NCBI RefSeq assembly: GCF_040436345.1
Contig: NC_133221.1
Location: 5,764,663 to 5,828,662, forward strand
Reading direction: 5' to 3'
Source of the DNA: Pagrus major
Lineage: Eukaryota > Chordata > Actinopteri > Spariformes > Sparidae
Length of the DNA stretch: 64,000 nt
The notes under the pieces were generated by a model. The model worked only from the letters and a program-made list of their open reading frames with translations. It was not told where the DNA came from and did no database searches. Positions 28,515 through 42,294 of this stretch are shown piece after piece (position 1 is the stretch's first letter; every line of letters begins with the position of its first letter). The position numbers and the translations under genes were made by a program.

Positions 28515-30226
28515 AACCGAGTGCTACGGAGATAACACTTAAACACTCAGTGAAGACTTCATTTCAATTTCACTCCTCTATTTGATCTTTTTAACCATTT
28601 GTGCACATTATATTATATATTGAAGGAATTGTTTGACGTTTTTGGGAAACCCTCTTATTCGTATTCCTGCTGAGACTAAGAAAAATAGATAAATAAGCGT
28701 TATCAATCTGAAAATCGAAGTCTCTGCACGGATTTGAATAATAGCATTCCCCAAAATGACGCACTATTCCTTTAAGTTTTCAAGCTTGAATATTTATCAT
28801 GTCTGTTGTTGATCTGTTTAAAGCATTTCACAAACAAAAACAAATGATGGCTAATGCACCCCAAACACCCCTCTGTTAACAAAGAAAAGGATATTTTGAT
28901 CACATTTCCACAAACTGACAAGACTGAGGTGCCAAATCACTGCTGAAGGAGCAGAAAATCAAAGCCTCATGGAGAACTATTTGAAATGCCGTGAATCAGT
29001 GAATCCACAGAAAATCAGGTCGCATGAGTATTCAATACTCATGCACAGGTGATAGACACAATGACAGCAATGCAATCCAATACGGTAGATCTGCAAAAAC
29101 AACACAGTCTCACTCCCAACTCGACAAAAACTGCAGCTTGGTAAGCGGCCTTGAGCTTCAAACTATGACTTTTAAGGGCCAGTTAGCAACAAAACATTAC
29201 ACACAACACATTAGACTTTCAAACTGAAAGAAGTTCAAGCACAAAAGCCAGATGTTAGCGGGTGTAAGTAGGTTTTTTTGGGCCGGTGCGAAAGGGTTAT
29301 AAGACTCACCCAATCACCCTGACCATCCACTAACTCAGACATTGCCAGCTGATTATACTACTGCACCAGAGGGGTGTTTTAATAAGTGATGCTCGAGTGG
29401 TAATTACTGCGTCAAACTTTGAGGCACAGGGCCGCTGACCAGCCTGCTGTATTCGACACACTCGGAGTGAGAACAGGCTGGCAAAAAACACTTCCTTTGT
29501 GGAAAACATGCAATGTTTAGTTTGGTGAGACTGAAACTGATGAATGATGAGAAAAGTCCCCCTCCCCTCAAAGATATGTTTCTCTTCTTGATGTATATGC
29601 AGAGTCATTCTGGTCCAGTAGTTAGTGTGATGTGGGAACTTCAAGCCTCAGTGGACTGGACTTCACAGTAAAGGAGAAGACATCTTGTGTCCAGCGGTTA
29701 AAATTACATCTGTCCTCCTAAAATCTATGAATATAAGTTGAGTATTTTCTAAACATCTGAAACATGTCCGGAGGGGATGTTTAAGTAATTTATCAAGCAA
29801 AACATTTGAAGGTTACAGCCTCTGAAATATGAGGATTTGCTTATTTCCCTCGTCTTTTATTATAAATTTTGGAGTTTCGATTTGACAGACAACAAATCTA
29901 TTTGAAGATGTTATCTTGGTGGGCATCTTTCACTTTTTTGTGATGTGACAATCAAAAAAAAATCATAAGATTGATTGATAATAAAAACAACCATTATATG
30001 CAGGAAGCTGTCAATTGAAATGTTGTGTTGTTTGCGGGTTTGTTGCATTGGATTGCAAGAAACAAACATCAAAATGGTAAAATTCAGCTCTATTAATATT
30101 GAACGTAGCCGTAAATAATACACAAATGGGTTGATTCATTCCCTTACAGTAAAATGTGATCAATTACAGACCATTAAGGCAAAAACTTCTGTCAACCTGG
30201 ATGTGAATGATCAAGAATCTATATGT

Positions 30227-30252
30227 TGTGTGTGTGTGTGTGTGTGTGTGGT
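30227..30252 (+). repeat. (TG)n microsatellite
   Basis: About 13 TG units followed by a G-rich stretch. Confidence 0.92.
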
Positions 30253-32100
30253 GGGGGAAGACAAAGCAGCTGCTTTTTCCTGAGCGTGTCCTCAGTTTAA
30301 TTAGAAAGTCAATGATTACTGCCAATTTCATGTGGTTTATTTATGGACTAGCGGTGTTATAAACCTGGCACTGTGCATGAAGCACCTTCTGAGAGAGAGC
30401 GAGTCGAGCAAATGCATGGAACAAGGTTTTAAAAGAAACAGAGAGAGAGAGAGACTGAAACTGAGTGTGTGTTATAAAACAATGACATTAACTGTAGTGT
30501 TTTCTCGTTTTATACACTTTAATAAAATACCGATCATCCCACTCCGGCCTTCTTTTATTCGCAATTAGAGGCTTCCCTGCCGCTCTTGGCTCCTGAGTGG
30601 AGACTTTTAACAGGCGGATTACACAAGCTGTTTGGATTGATAACTCGCAAAAGTCCTCCTCATGCTGTGTCATTTATACAACGAGTCTGTTAAGCGACTA
30701 CGGGGGGACAATTAATAAGTCAGTGCGCTGATTAATTTTTAAAAACTACAGCAATCCCTTTTGGTTTCGGAGCGTAACTCTTTGTCGCCTGTCGGAAAAA
30801 ACAGCTGAAGGAACTATCCCAGGACTGGACTGGCTTCATTAAATATGCATGCGGCCGGCCGGTCCCTCTGAACAATCTGTGTAATGGCTCTGAGGCGCCG
30901 CTTCCTCGGCCGGGCAGTGATTCCAGTAAAGACGAGCAGGGGGGGAGCCTCCGCCAGGTGGAATCAGTACCGCCTGCTTCAAACCTGATAGGTGTAGGTG
31001 TATCACAACAGAATGAATAGTTGATGGCCTACTTTATAGGCCTCTCTGGTTTCACCGCTCTGTGATGATGGGTGTGTCAGTGCCCCATGTGATTGATGGA
31101 TTTCAGCTCCTTTATGCCTCTGATTTTACAGGCTTGGTTACATAAAGGACGGCTCCTTTTGTTTCCGGCATGAGAAGGCCTCTCAGGAGACCGTCAGAGT
31201 ATATCTCCTGACATGGTTGATCCACAGTTCTCCTATACGTTCTCCGGCTCACAAAAGGAAAATGTCCCTGTCTGGGTTTGTGGGTTTCATGTTGGAAAAG
31301 TATTGATTGAAGCGTATGGATTGTGACACTGTCCCACACAGCTTCTCCCAGAGGACTCTGCTTTGTGGCGGCTGGGGAGACAAAACATGTTTTACTATCA
31401 TAATGGCTTCTTTTCCCCAAAACTAGGCCACCAGAATCCATTATTTTCAATATGTGTTATTCATGAAAGGAACAAAGATTGCTTTAATGCCTCAGGCGGA
31501 CATTTGTGGTATCGGGGATGGATTGGTATAGTATATACACATGAATAGACATTTAGACGGTGGTGGAAGAATTTCTCAGATGTTTTAATTAAAGTGGAAC
31601 AGACAACTTTTCCCACCCAGCGACTCCAAGTGTTGTTTTTTGGTGATGCAGCCAGAAAGACGGTTGGATAGTTTCCATCTTCCTTAGAGAAGCAACTACC
31701 GACAAACAAAACACAAGTTTATTCATCAATTTCAGCGTTGCCAGATGGGAAATGTTAAACTATTGTACCAGAGGCTTAAAATTATCATATTTTGGATCAT
31801 ATACATGTCATAACCGTGAGACAAAATAGGCGTAAATGTGTAATTTTACAGACCCACACATTTAAAATCAATTACTGGGTTTACTGGTGCATTCAAAACA
31901 CAGCATACCTTGGTGAGAAAGTTCAAGCTCCGCCTACAAGTCCAGTGTTCGGCAGTGAGGATCCATGTTTTGCTGTCCAAGTCATGTCAGGGAATGAATT
32001 AGAAGGAGACAGCACTGACTAAAACCAACCAAAATTAAGCAATTATGATACATATCATACCTCTGGCAACACTGATTGATTTAGTCTGAGAGACGTGAGA

Positions 32101-32240
32101 GCAGATAGAAATGCTTTTTGTTCCTGGTGGCAGAATAAATTGCTTGGTGAAAACATGGTTTTACAGGGAACCAACCTAAATGCAGATGGTGACATTATTC
32201 TGTGCCATTACATTGTGCAATCAACATTTACTTCATCATG
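32101..32240 (+). repeat. Dispersed repeat, copy 1 (pair with 44200-44310)
   Basis: 'acagggaaccaacctaaatg', then 'gtgccattacattgtg' and 'atcaacatttacttca' align in the same order with 'atagggaaccaatctatact', 'cgccattacactgcg' and 'atcagcatttacttca' at 44234-44310. Confidence 0.6.
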
Positions 32241-33552
32241 TTACACTAAAGCAAAACAAACTGCCAGTTTAGATAAAAGTTCCAGTACAGCAATGTAACA
32301 ACGATGCATTACAAGAAAAGATTCAATCCTACTTAAAGGGGGAAGAAATTCAAACTCATTTATTTTCTCCATAACTGAATAAACAAGCTGTTCTCAGAGG
32401 AAAATAAGGTCCTCACAACACTGTTTGGAGCTTGAAAGGTGGCAGGGTCCGCCACATATAAACAAAGTGAAACAGTATGAAAATGGTGTTGTCCTTTAAG
32501 GTCGAGTTTGTTTAAGCATAGAAATAAGTCAATGAACGTCTCTCTTCTGATAAAAATTTCTTCCCCAATGCTACATAGTGCACCTTTAAGTAAAAGTACA
32601 GAAATATTAAAAGACTCTACCAAAAGTATCCCGAGTAAAAGTTGAAGTTTTCAGGAAAATGCTCCTGACAGATTGACGCATGTAGCGTTTTACTGTTGAA
32701 GCTAAATCATGCACAAACCTTTCTGAAACTAAAATTGTTTGTTGTTGTTTGTTGTGAAATGTTGGCTAATTTTACATCCTTGTTTCAACCAATTATTTAA
32801 ATGAAACCATCTGAGAGGTTCAGAGGCGATCAGCTGACAGCTCAGACATCTGAAACCTGGCGAGGCGCTACACGTAGCTGTTTGTAAGAGATCACAAGCC
32901 ACAAGGTTAAATATGAAACGATCCAGTGTAATTATAAGCTAAGCTTTATAATATTGTTTTGAAAGCAACTACAGCTGTGAGAAAACTATGATGGAGTCAA
33001 AACTAAGTACAGAATCCTCCCAGGATTCAGTGGATGAGAGACCTGGTGAGCCTTTTACACCTGGAGACACAAGGAGCAATGTGTAAATATGATTTCAACA
33101 TTGTTTATATAAAAAAAAATCATTTTAGCCTTTAGATAACCTTTCTACTTTGTCTTCAGCTCTCCTTCATATGCCGTTTGTCTGGCAACTTATTTTAAGT
33201 TTTGGAGCCAGGAGTCGAGGAAGGAGCCCCGCTGTTCTGATGTTTTACATCATGGGGGAAAAAAAGAGAAAGACAAACACAGTGGAGTAGAATCTTAAAG
33301 TAAAATGAGATAAAAGTAATTCAAAATTGTACTTAAAAATTTACCACTTGCTTTGCACACTGTAATAATCAGGCTTCTGCTGGTGTCTGGGCTGATTCCC
33401 CCCGTCGCAGTTTTTCATATTCAGGCCCCTTTTTGAAGACGAAGGCTTTGTTAATAGACAAGAAACACAACAAAAAGTGGAGGCTGTTGGAAGAAGATGA
33501 AAATGCACATGACTTATTTGAACCACCAGGGGGCATTTGATCATTAAAGCAT

Positions 33553-33578
33553 GAGGAGGAGGAGGAGGAGGAGGAGGA
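33553..33578 (+). repeat. (GGA)n trinucleotide repeat
   Basis: Eight to nine GAG/GGA units, a polypurine tract. Confidence 0.92.
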
Positions 33579-34944
33579 AAACAACAGATGAGGTGCTGGG
33601 CCTGCTGGCACTTCCTCCTCTTTGATTATAATAAGCCCTTCCTCTGAAGTGTTGTGTCTGCACATGAAAACGTTACATCACGCTGTTGAATCGAAATGAT
33701 TGTGATCGTTCGAAAATGTAAAACAAAGTAACGAGTGTGTTGTGACTCTGCTGGAGAGGCTTCATTAGACTGACAATGAGACAGAGGGAGGGACGAGAGG
33801 CGAGAGCAGTCCCTGCATGGTCCTCTTTACTTATTATAGCCGAGGTGGAGAGACTTGGAGGCCGGACAACTGTTTGAGTTCAGAGGGATGCCAGGAAGCT
33901 CCGAGGCATGACAGAAGCTGAGATGAAAACGTGACCAGATTTGTGTGCAGGCCCCTCTCTCTCCAAAAAACCAAAGTGCCATTCAACTTCACAAACAGCC
34001 TTCCTTTCTTTCTCTCCGGACCCTCCAGAGATTCAAGCACTTTATTCTTTTTTTTTAAAAAAAACAATTTTTTCTCCTTAAGTCTTTGACATGGCTCCAG
34101 CCAGGAGGCTTTTTTTCATGAATCTGGGACAACATGCATGTTTAAAATATGCAGAGGATGGAATAATTGGCTCAGAGGCAAAGACTGAATTATGATGTTT
34201 TTTTCTTTCTTCAAAATTAGATTCTGCGATTGATTTTTTTTTTTTTGCTTTTAAAGAGAAATGTTCAGAGGGGGAATGGCAGAAAATAGTTCCTCTGTGA
34301 TTCTCTGTCTCGTGTTTCATTGTTACCGTGCAGCCAGGCTTTCTTTCAGTTGTAAAAGCATCCTCGATGGCTGCATTAGACACCGAAAATAGACGCAGGA
34401 GGGCAGATTCACGGCATAATGAGTAGGCCGAGTGACTGAATCAGCCACTCCAGTTCAGACTACTTCCAGGCTTCAAATAACAGCACTCAGAGTCAATTGT
34501 CTTGGCAAGCTTCGAACCTGACAAAGCGAACCATTAGCTAATACAGAAAATAAGCTGCCGATACTCATAGAAGACAGAATCCTCAATTTAAAAGTTATCT
34601 TATCTCATATTCGGCCGACACTCTGTGAGGTCAGTCGGCTCTAAAACCCATCACAACTTAAATGGGGCCATTAGTTTCCTGCTGTCCATCGAGGAGAGTT
34701 TGCGGCTAAACGGAGACGAACAGCTCAAGTGTTGCATCCTGACAGTTTTGGCAAGGCACACCTGGGAGAGCACAGCTGAATATTAAAAACCACTCGCGTT
34801 TGTGGAGTCAGGAATGTGTCAGGACTGGATGGCAAGAGCGGGAAATCCATCCTCCACAGCAGCCGGGCCTCATATACATATAGTGTAATACATCAGCTAC
34901 ATGTTTCGAGCTTGCCACTGCCCATTTCCCCCCTGAATAATAAA

Positions 34945-35165
34945 TGTTGGGTTTTAAAAAGGAGCACGTTTTTAAGATGTGGCCAGAATTTAAGTGTCAG
35001 ACATTCAAAAAATGATCTAACATCATCAACAGTGTTCAGAAACAGTGTTTCGTCTGTGTGTTGTGCAGAATTGTAGACTGAACTTAGCATGCTAACCAGC
35101 TAGCCCCAACCTGTAGCACAAGAGGTGGTAGTCCGTGTGTTTCAGCTGTGAAATGCACGGGAGAT
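34945..35165 (+). repeat. Dispersed repeat ('gatgtggccagaatt...gctaaccagctagcc'), copy 1
   Basis: Shares 'gcatgctaaccagctagccc', 'cacaagaggtgg' and 'tgtggccagaatttaagtg' with the copy at 39025-39250 in the same orientation and order. Confidence 0.65.
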
Positions 35166-37269
35166 GGAAGTGGTGAAGTTTGCTACTTAGTCTAATAAGT
35201 AAACAAAATAAACTCATAAAATATCAAGAAAGGAGGTTTTTAACACCCATTTTTCTAACTAGAAAGAAAAAAAACATACACCTTCTGAGTCATATTCCTC
35301 TCTTTGAACGAACCAGGACGAGGTTAATTGCCTAAAAACACACTTCATCCAAAATGGACATCAAGGAAATAAAACTCATCAAAACAATCTCGGTTTTAGT
35401 TTAGTTTAGTTTCGAGTAAGATGTGAAATTATTCCATCTCTCACTGTTTTTGCTGCAAATGCCTGACTCTCTCGGTATTCTGCCGCATCGTGCCGCTCTA
35501 TCCCAGCCTGCTTGTGTCTTTCCATCCCAAAGACATTATGGTGCATTCGATTTGAACTGGAAAGTCGGAATTTCCAATTTCCCAGTTGGCAATTTCAACA
35601 GAAAGACAACTTGTGTCTCACTAAAACGCATACTGTCCAACTTCTATCTGTGGACATGTTGCTTCAGTGTTTGTACGACCAAAATATTATAGCATTACCA
35701 TCGTTAGCAATGGTGCTAACAATGGCTAACCTGACTGAAACTGGTTTTCCGACTCGTTTTACTGGAATGCAGTCAAGTCATTTATAAAGGTCATTCTCAG
35801 CTCTGACTTTCGAGGTAAATGAGGTAAAATCCCGGTCAGAGCTGGTGTAAATCACCTCTGTACTGTTCCCCTGTTTTCAAACATTGGAGGTTGCGGTGCA
35901 AGCAGACTCCAGTCAGCTAATAGGGCCACTTAGCTAGCAACTAGCATGGCAGCTAGTCGTCATAAGATTACTACAGCAAAGAGAAGCAAGTCCAGTGTAT
36001 TAAGTAGCAGTAAGCCGTTATGCTGCCCCCTACAGTTTGGGAGCTCCCCTCGAATTCTTGTCATTTCTTACAAATTGCACCTGAAAAGCGAGCCACCGTG
36101 TCGGGCGAGTGTCTTACGTTACTACGTTGAAGGGCCCCCTTGTGATTTGGGGTGTATCTCATTAAAGTTGACGAACACCCAGATGTGGGAGATTATCTTG
36201 GTTACATAACATGCAAATCCTTAGACAAAGAGACATCTGCTAAGCTGCAACTCAAGTGGTAAACAATTAGATAACAGAGTTTGAGGCTTAAGTTCAATGT
36301 AAAAAAAAAAAAAATGTCAGCCTGAAATGGTTCAAGGCGCACGGAAAATAAGAGAGTGATTAGTATTTGGAAGCAGGATGGGGATGATAATTGCAAGTAA
36401 CTGCGCTTCAGTTTCCATGAAAGACATTTTTACCACGGAGGATGAGAGAGATGTGAAGTGTGTCATCTCTTTTCATCCCCCTCGACAGCGACGGGAGAGA
36501 GTCTGGAAGGAAACTCTTCGGGTGCACGGTTGAAAACATTGAGGTTATTCGTTCATTAATTACTGAATGCAGGCCAGAAAAATGCACCTATGGTTTTGGT
36601 CTTTAAGACGTAAAGACTGACTGACAAGACACGCTTTTGAAATACTCCTTCCACCCTCCCCCCCTCTTTATGCCTGCGCTCTCTTCCATGTCCTTTTTGC
36701 TGCTCGGTAGATTTATCAAGTTTCCCCTCAGAGGATTAGCAGAAAGTAGAGCACTTTAATCATGTTTCCTAACTTAGGGCTGCCATCAAAGGCAGGCAGT
36801 GCTTTGTTCTGTTAGGAAGATATTGCTGATAACCCCCTCGAAGCCTCAGATCAGAAACCTCCTGACATTATTCCCCCACCTCTTTACCGACAAAACAAGA
36901 CTCGCTTGTGAAAACCTGTGTAACGTCACGGCTGATTGAATTATTAATGTTCTCTAAAGTTTCTTCAGTGGTGGAAAGTGATCTGAAGTAGATTCAAGTA
37001 CTGTAACCAAGAACAATTTCAAGGTACTTTTCCAAGGTGAGGAGACAGGAGAGACGGCTGCCAAGCCAGTGACCACAGTTCAGGACTGCGTTTCAACATT
37101 TGTAAGTATGAAACCGCTGGATATGTTTGATGAGGGACAACGATGTTTCAGCATTTGTAAGCAGGACACTACTGGATAGTTTTGAGGACACTACTTTGGA
37201 CGATTTCAGCGTGTCTGGTGACAAAAAACTAATTTTTTTGACAGGAAGTCGGGAAATCTCAAGCCATGT

Positions 37270-37440
37270 TTGTGACGACCAAAACAGGTATTTTAAGCCA
37301 AAACGTGATCTTTTTCTAACCCTAACCAAGTGGTTTTTGTGCCTAAACCTAATCAGATCATAAGCACAGCATTGTCACAAGGTAAAACAGAATTAAAGCT
37401 AAAGAGACATAACGTTTGAAAATAAAAAATGTAAGGCATC
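37270..37440 (+). repeat. Dispersed repeat ('aaccctaaccaagtggtttt' family), best copy
   Basis: Blocks 'accaaaacaggtattttaag', 'ccctaaccaagtggttttt', 'gtgcctaaacctaatcag' and 'cataagcacagcattgtcac' recur at 63010-63115 (plus), 54170-54300 (minus), 56370-56440 (plus) and 39765-39860 (plus, diverged). Confidence 0.75.
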
Positions 37441-37638
37441 AACATATCTGGTTTGCACAAACGTACGTTGCATTTACTCTAAACGATCGGATTGCAGAAA
37501 ATGTATGTAAAAGTACAAATATCATATGGAAAACACAATTGTATTTGAAGAGACGTAACTAAAGAAAACAAACCTCCATACAAAAAAAATGCTTTAAATG
37601 ACAGAAAGTACGACCAAATACATGAAACAATCAATACA

Positions 37639-37642
<4 letters not shown>

Positions 37643-37692
<50 letters not shown>
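37643..37692 (+). repeat. (AT)25 microsatellite
   Basis: Fifty bases of perfect AT alternation. Confidence 0.95.
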
Positions 37693-37696
<4 letters not shown>

Positions 37697-37969
37697 AAGG
37701 GGAATGCCAACGTCACTAACCATTTGATAATAATGAACTCTTGAATGCCTCTTTGGGGAATAACAAAATAATACTTTTTAGGAAAAAAATGAAACTGAAA
37801 GATACTTTTACTCTCTTACGTCCCCAGTGAAATGAAATGGAGCAAACTGAAGGTGTACAGAGGGGCTCTGGTATCAAAGGCTTCCGTTAAGACAACAAAG
37901 AAAACCTGCAGGCTTCAGGCTATTTGTAAGGCAAGCAAGCACAGCCCTGATGCAGGGTAGCCTAGTTTA

Positions 37970-38285
37970 ATGGCGACCTTTGATGGTCACTCAACTAGGT
38001 TGTAGAACGTCCCTCAACTAGGAAGAACAAGGGCAGCAAAGAAATCTCAACAGAGCAGAGTTTCCAGCTGACAATCTGTTTGGATGAGGTCTGCAGTGTG
38101 TCAAGGACAGAATCAGAATGAGACTCGGATTGACCTGGTGCCATTCAGCACCTCTCTGAAGCCTTCACCAAAGGGCATCGTCACACCCTGAGTGGCTCGG
38201 AGGGGGGGGGGGGGGATGCACCAAGCTGCTCTCACTCATTGATTTCAGAGCCAGTCTCCAAACCCCCTGCACACAGGTGACCTGA
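37970..38285 (+). repeat. Left arm of a long inverted repeat (partner 42295-42640)
   Basis: The reverse complement of 42295-42640 aligns with this segment over about 300 bp. Shared blocks include 'ggatgaggtctgcag', 'gtgtcaaggacagaatcaga' and 'aagctgctctcactcatt', in the same order. By eye identity is around 75-80% with small indels. The arms are about 4 kb apart. Confidence 0.85.
38202..38215 (+). repeat. Poly(G) run, 14 nt
   Basis: An uninterrupted G14 run inside the left arm of the long inverted repeat; the opposite arm has a GAGGAGGAGG equivalent. Confidence 0.9.
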
Positions 38286-39024
38286 ATCCACTGCAGTCAG
38301 TCCAGAGGGATTTGGACATTCAGCCAGAATAAAGAAAGATAGCAAGTACTACACGATGGGACTGCTATAATTCAACCACTTGTAAGTGGTTACAGTCCAG
38401 TTCACATTACCAGTCATTCGATAAAACTGATTCTGAACGCAGGACAGACAGTCGATGATAATTATAAGTAAGCCGCCGCGCTAATTAAGAACTTGACGAA
38501 GCAGAAGTGACACTCGTCGTCTTGCTTGTGTTACACGTCCCTGTCAGATGGTGGGGAAGGGAACATTTGGGGTGCGAGTGGACGGGTGGAGGATGTGTGA
38601 GCGAGACTACCGGAGTGGCAGAGGGGGCGATGTGAGGGGATTAAACTCAATATCTGATCCCATCAGAGCTGACAGAGTGTTTCAAACTCGCCATGAGCCG
38701 TGTTGTGCTCGGATGTGAATAACTGTCACTCTCTTTATTTTTATAATACGCATCCGCTGTCGCCCGTCTAACCGTCTCAAAAGACGCAGTTTTACGTAAC
38801 AACAAACTACAGAGGCCACATCATTGTTGAACATCTTGCTCTCAGCGTGTGCCTCGCATGCCTCCAGTGTACATGCCATACTGCGCAGTATGAGAGAAAA
38901 CACCCGTCCACACTGAATAATGCACGACAGTCAAGTGTTCAGACAGCTTCCGACATGTTTTGATCAGACGAGTTATTAACGCAGCGGCAACATTGTGCAA
39001 AGGCTGAAGATGTACTCGCTTCTT

Positions 39025-39250
39025 AAAGGAGCAGTTTGTAGGATATGGCCAGAATTTTGGTTTGAAACACCCAAAAACATGAACAGTATCAGCAGGATGT
39101 GAAGAAACTTCAGTGTTGGCGTTATGTCAAAGATGTCTATGTACTGTGTTGAAGAGAAGTTGGCATGCTAACCAGCTAGCCCTGGTCCGGCTAGTTTGTA
39201 ATGCCACTTTGTACCACAAGAGGCGAGTTTCAGCTACTGTAGGAGATCTA
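39025..39250 (+). repeat. Dispersed repeat, copy 2 of the 34945 family
   Basis: Begins 'aaaggagcagtttgtaggat' and 'ggccagaattttggtttg', and ends 'ccacaagaggcgagtttcag'. A minus-strand copy of its first 90 bp is at about 52540-52640, and a weak plus copy of its start is near 61165. Confidence 0.65.
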
Positions 39251-39329
39251 TGCTCTCTTAGCTTTTAGCCAAATACAATGAACAAAAGAAACTCACAAGC
39301 TAAGCACCGTTAGCTGTAGTCGTGACTCC

Positions 39330-39420
39330 CCTGTGACCCCTGTGGTCTTGGTCCAGGCAATCTCTAGCATGACTGACTCAAACCAATTAGCTAACCGTAG
39401 CTAGCTAAGAGCAGCAGTTG
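39330..39420 (+). repeat. Short repeat, copy 1 ('ggtcttggtccaggcaa')
   Basis: 'gtggtcttggtccaggcaat' and 'ctctagc' plus 'attagctaac' recur in order at about 41775-41880 in the same orientation. Confidence 0.6.
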
Positions 39421-41319
39421 TCGGTTGATCTGGTCTCAACAGACCAGCTCGTCCTAATCAGTAATACGACCATATAGGTCAACTGAAAGCAGTGTAACAC
39501 AGCCCATATTTACATTTCTTGTTAGGCGACAACCTCTAGTGGCTGTTGGAAGTATTACAGCAGCAAAGGAGGAAGTCAAGTTGAGTAGTATAAAGACCGG
39601 TCAGCACTGGGAGCAGGTCCAGAATGGATGGTCTGGTTAAACAAGGACAGGACTTTCACACCGCTGATTGTGTCTAATGTGAAATCAAAAGTCAACAGTG
39701 AGTCCTTTTAACGTATTAACATAGTGCAGTACTGTGACATACGTAACTTAACTCAGGTTATGTATGTAACATGGGTATTTTAACTCACGCCACAATGTTT
39801 TCCTCGACCTAATCAAGTAGTTTTCTTGTCTAAATCTAACCAAACTGCTATCCTACGAAGACGATCCGGCACGCTTGTCGCTTGCATAATATATGCAGTC
39901 ACTGGCAACTGGCCTTTAGTCCTTTACGTATGTGTTGAAAAGGACAGGATAAATGAGGAAGTCATCATGGGAATATGTTGTTAAAAGCAAGTATATCTCC
40001 ATCTTAAGGAGAAAAAAAGTCCTGCCTTAACCGTGCCAATATTGGTTTTGACGTCTATGAAACTCGACAAAGTTGAAATTGCGCAAGCCAAAGGTAGCAA
40101 GAGGGCAGCGAGGAGCAATTAATTTTCCTGTGCTCTGAAGCTCTGCTGTGTAAAATTGATGCTGCCGCTCAGAGGAGCCCATAATCACACTTCCATCCAA
40201 ATCTAGGAGAAAGACAGAGAAGAGATCTCCAAAGCTGTCGTGCAAAGAGAAGCAAGGGAAGCTTTGACAGTGATTGGTGGCCGTGCTGTGGATTGGCTCT
40301 GAATGTCTTTTTGAAGTTGAACCATTCAGACAGAATCTTAAATGTACTTTGCAAACAGTCTGAATCTTCAATTGATTCTCCCCCCACAGAAAAGCTACTT
40401 CAACAAGCTTCTTTAGTCTCGCTGGAAAGAAATACATTCGATCCCGTGTCAGAGTGCACGAGAGATGTCACATCAAAGTCGGAGCCGCTTTCATCTGGCG
40501 ACTCTCTGCAGATTACCAACCTGAAAGAGGACGTCTAGCTTCGCTTTCTGCAGAACTGCAATGTCAGGGGCGAGCCGGGAACCTGAAACTTTTAAGAAAT
40601 TATCTCCGTCACTGACAAAATAAAGCAGAACCAGACACGGACACCAAGAGGTCAGTGGTCACGGAGACTGTCGCCTTGAAACTATATCGTGTAAGTGGAT
40701 ACGGCTCCTCAGAAGGAACAGCCTCCTCTGTGTGTGCGTGAAAGCAAAATCTTGTAGCTCTCAGCTCTGTCCACAAGACCCAGTTCGAGGGAGAACAATG
40801 ATTGAAGAGAACAGAGTCATTTCCGCTCCTGTGCCCCGCGGACGCCTGATAGCACTTCCAGCTGGAGATGGCAGACAGATTACATCTCATCCGTATGCAG
40901 AATGCACGAACCCCTGTCATCCTCCCTTCGCTCCCAGCCAGTGATTACTCGCAGAAGAGAAGGAAGGGGCTGCGATCAATATTGAGAAAGAGAGAGTAAT
41001 GGGATATCGGAGTACACGGGCCTGATCTAAAAGAGATCCACGTTATCGCCTGGCCAATTCCAAACAGAGACAGTTGTTATGAGGCTGCAGAGCCCTCTGG
41101 GCGATGCACGAGCTCTAACTTGATGGAGTTTCTTTGAACGCCAGGACAGGAAGAGAGCAATCTCTGCGCAAGATAGTGAAGTCATGATACTACTTGTGAG
41201 ACCTCCACGTCAAAATAGTTGAGAGGAGGTGTCAAAGTGGATCCGCGGTCTGGTTTGAACAAGTAAATAAATGAGTGAAAGGCTTCATAGGCTGGTCCTG
41301 AGAGCTCAATGCTCAACGC

Positions 41320-41600
41320 ACTGCAGCTGGAAAGTACACAAGCAAATAGACAAAGTGTAAGCAGAGAAATCATCTGTATGCAGCAAATTGAAAGTGCTGC
41401 GTATACAGGAGACTCCAGCGAATACAGAAATGCTCAACAAAACACAAAAATGTACGTGCTACGAATACATGAAACACTCAATCAACACACAGAAACACAA
41501 CCAAGTACAAAAGTGTGCTGCAAGTACAGAAAACACAAGCAAATACAGAAATAAGTGACAAAAAAACAAAAATGTCTTACGAATACATAACACATAACCC
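41320..41600 (+). repeat. Degenerate tandem repeat rich in 'aatacagaaa' and 'aacacaaaaatgt'
   Basis: 'caaaaatgt...tacgaatacat' occurs near 41445 and again near 41563, and 'aatacagaaa' occurs near 41421 and 41542. Units are too diverged to fix a period by eye. Confidence 0.45.
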
Positions 41601-42294
41601 AAAACATGAAAGACAGAAGAACATAATTCGTGTAGGATAGGAACTTCTGATGACTCCAATGATCAGTATTAAATGTTTTATTTGGTTATAACTGATCAAA
41701 ACTCTGGTTTAGTCAAACTTTCGGGACAATTACGACCACTGCTTGTAATTTGGGACTGTCTGGTCACCCTATCGCTGCCCGTGGTGACTCCCTCCGTGAT
41801 CCGAGGTCTTGGTCCAGGCAAACTCTAGCGCGAGTGGCTCCACGGCTAACTGAGCCAAAAGCTTATTAGCTAACGGTATGTAAGTTTCTTTTAATTTGTT
41901 AAATTTGACTAGTGCTGACTTGCTACCAGTTCCTACCATATCTTTCTACCACAGTCTCCTGACTTGTATCTGAGCGCTGCACACTGTGTTAAACGCTCGT
42001 TACTTCAGCTCAGCTTTAGTTTCCATCATTCTCCGCCTGAACCCTGTGAGGCATCTGCAGGCTGCGCAGATGGAGACAGGTTAGTCAGCACTTTAACCCA
42101 CATTTGTGCGGTTCAGTTGGCATAAAACAAAACACATCCACGTGATGACAGAGAGGCAGGGCTGTTCTCTCTTCACAACCGTTGGATAAAAGCCAGAGTT
42201 TAGGAAAGTGTGTCTGTCCTACAGTGATGCGAGTTTTGAGTTTTGGGACATTATCTTAATAAATAGGACACGGGACAAGGGATAAAAACTATGT

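Larger units (their letters stand above)
28515..34000. other. Gene-poor region, part 1
   Basis: No supported gene. It contains fragments of two dispersed families at 29555-29710 and 29820-29990, a TG microsatellite at 30227, a GC-richer segment at 30290-30960 that could be regulatory, repeat copies at 32100-32240 and 32340-32590, and a GGA repeat at 33553. Open reading frames are short and unlike any protein I know. Confidence 0.6.
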
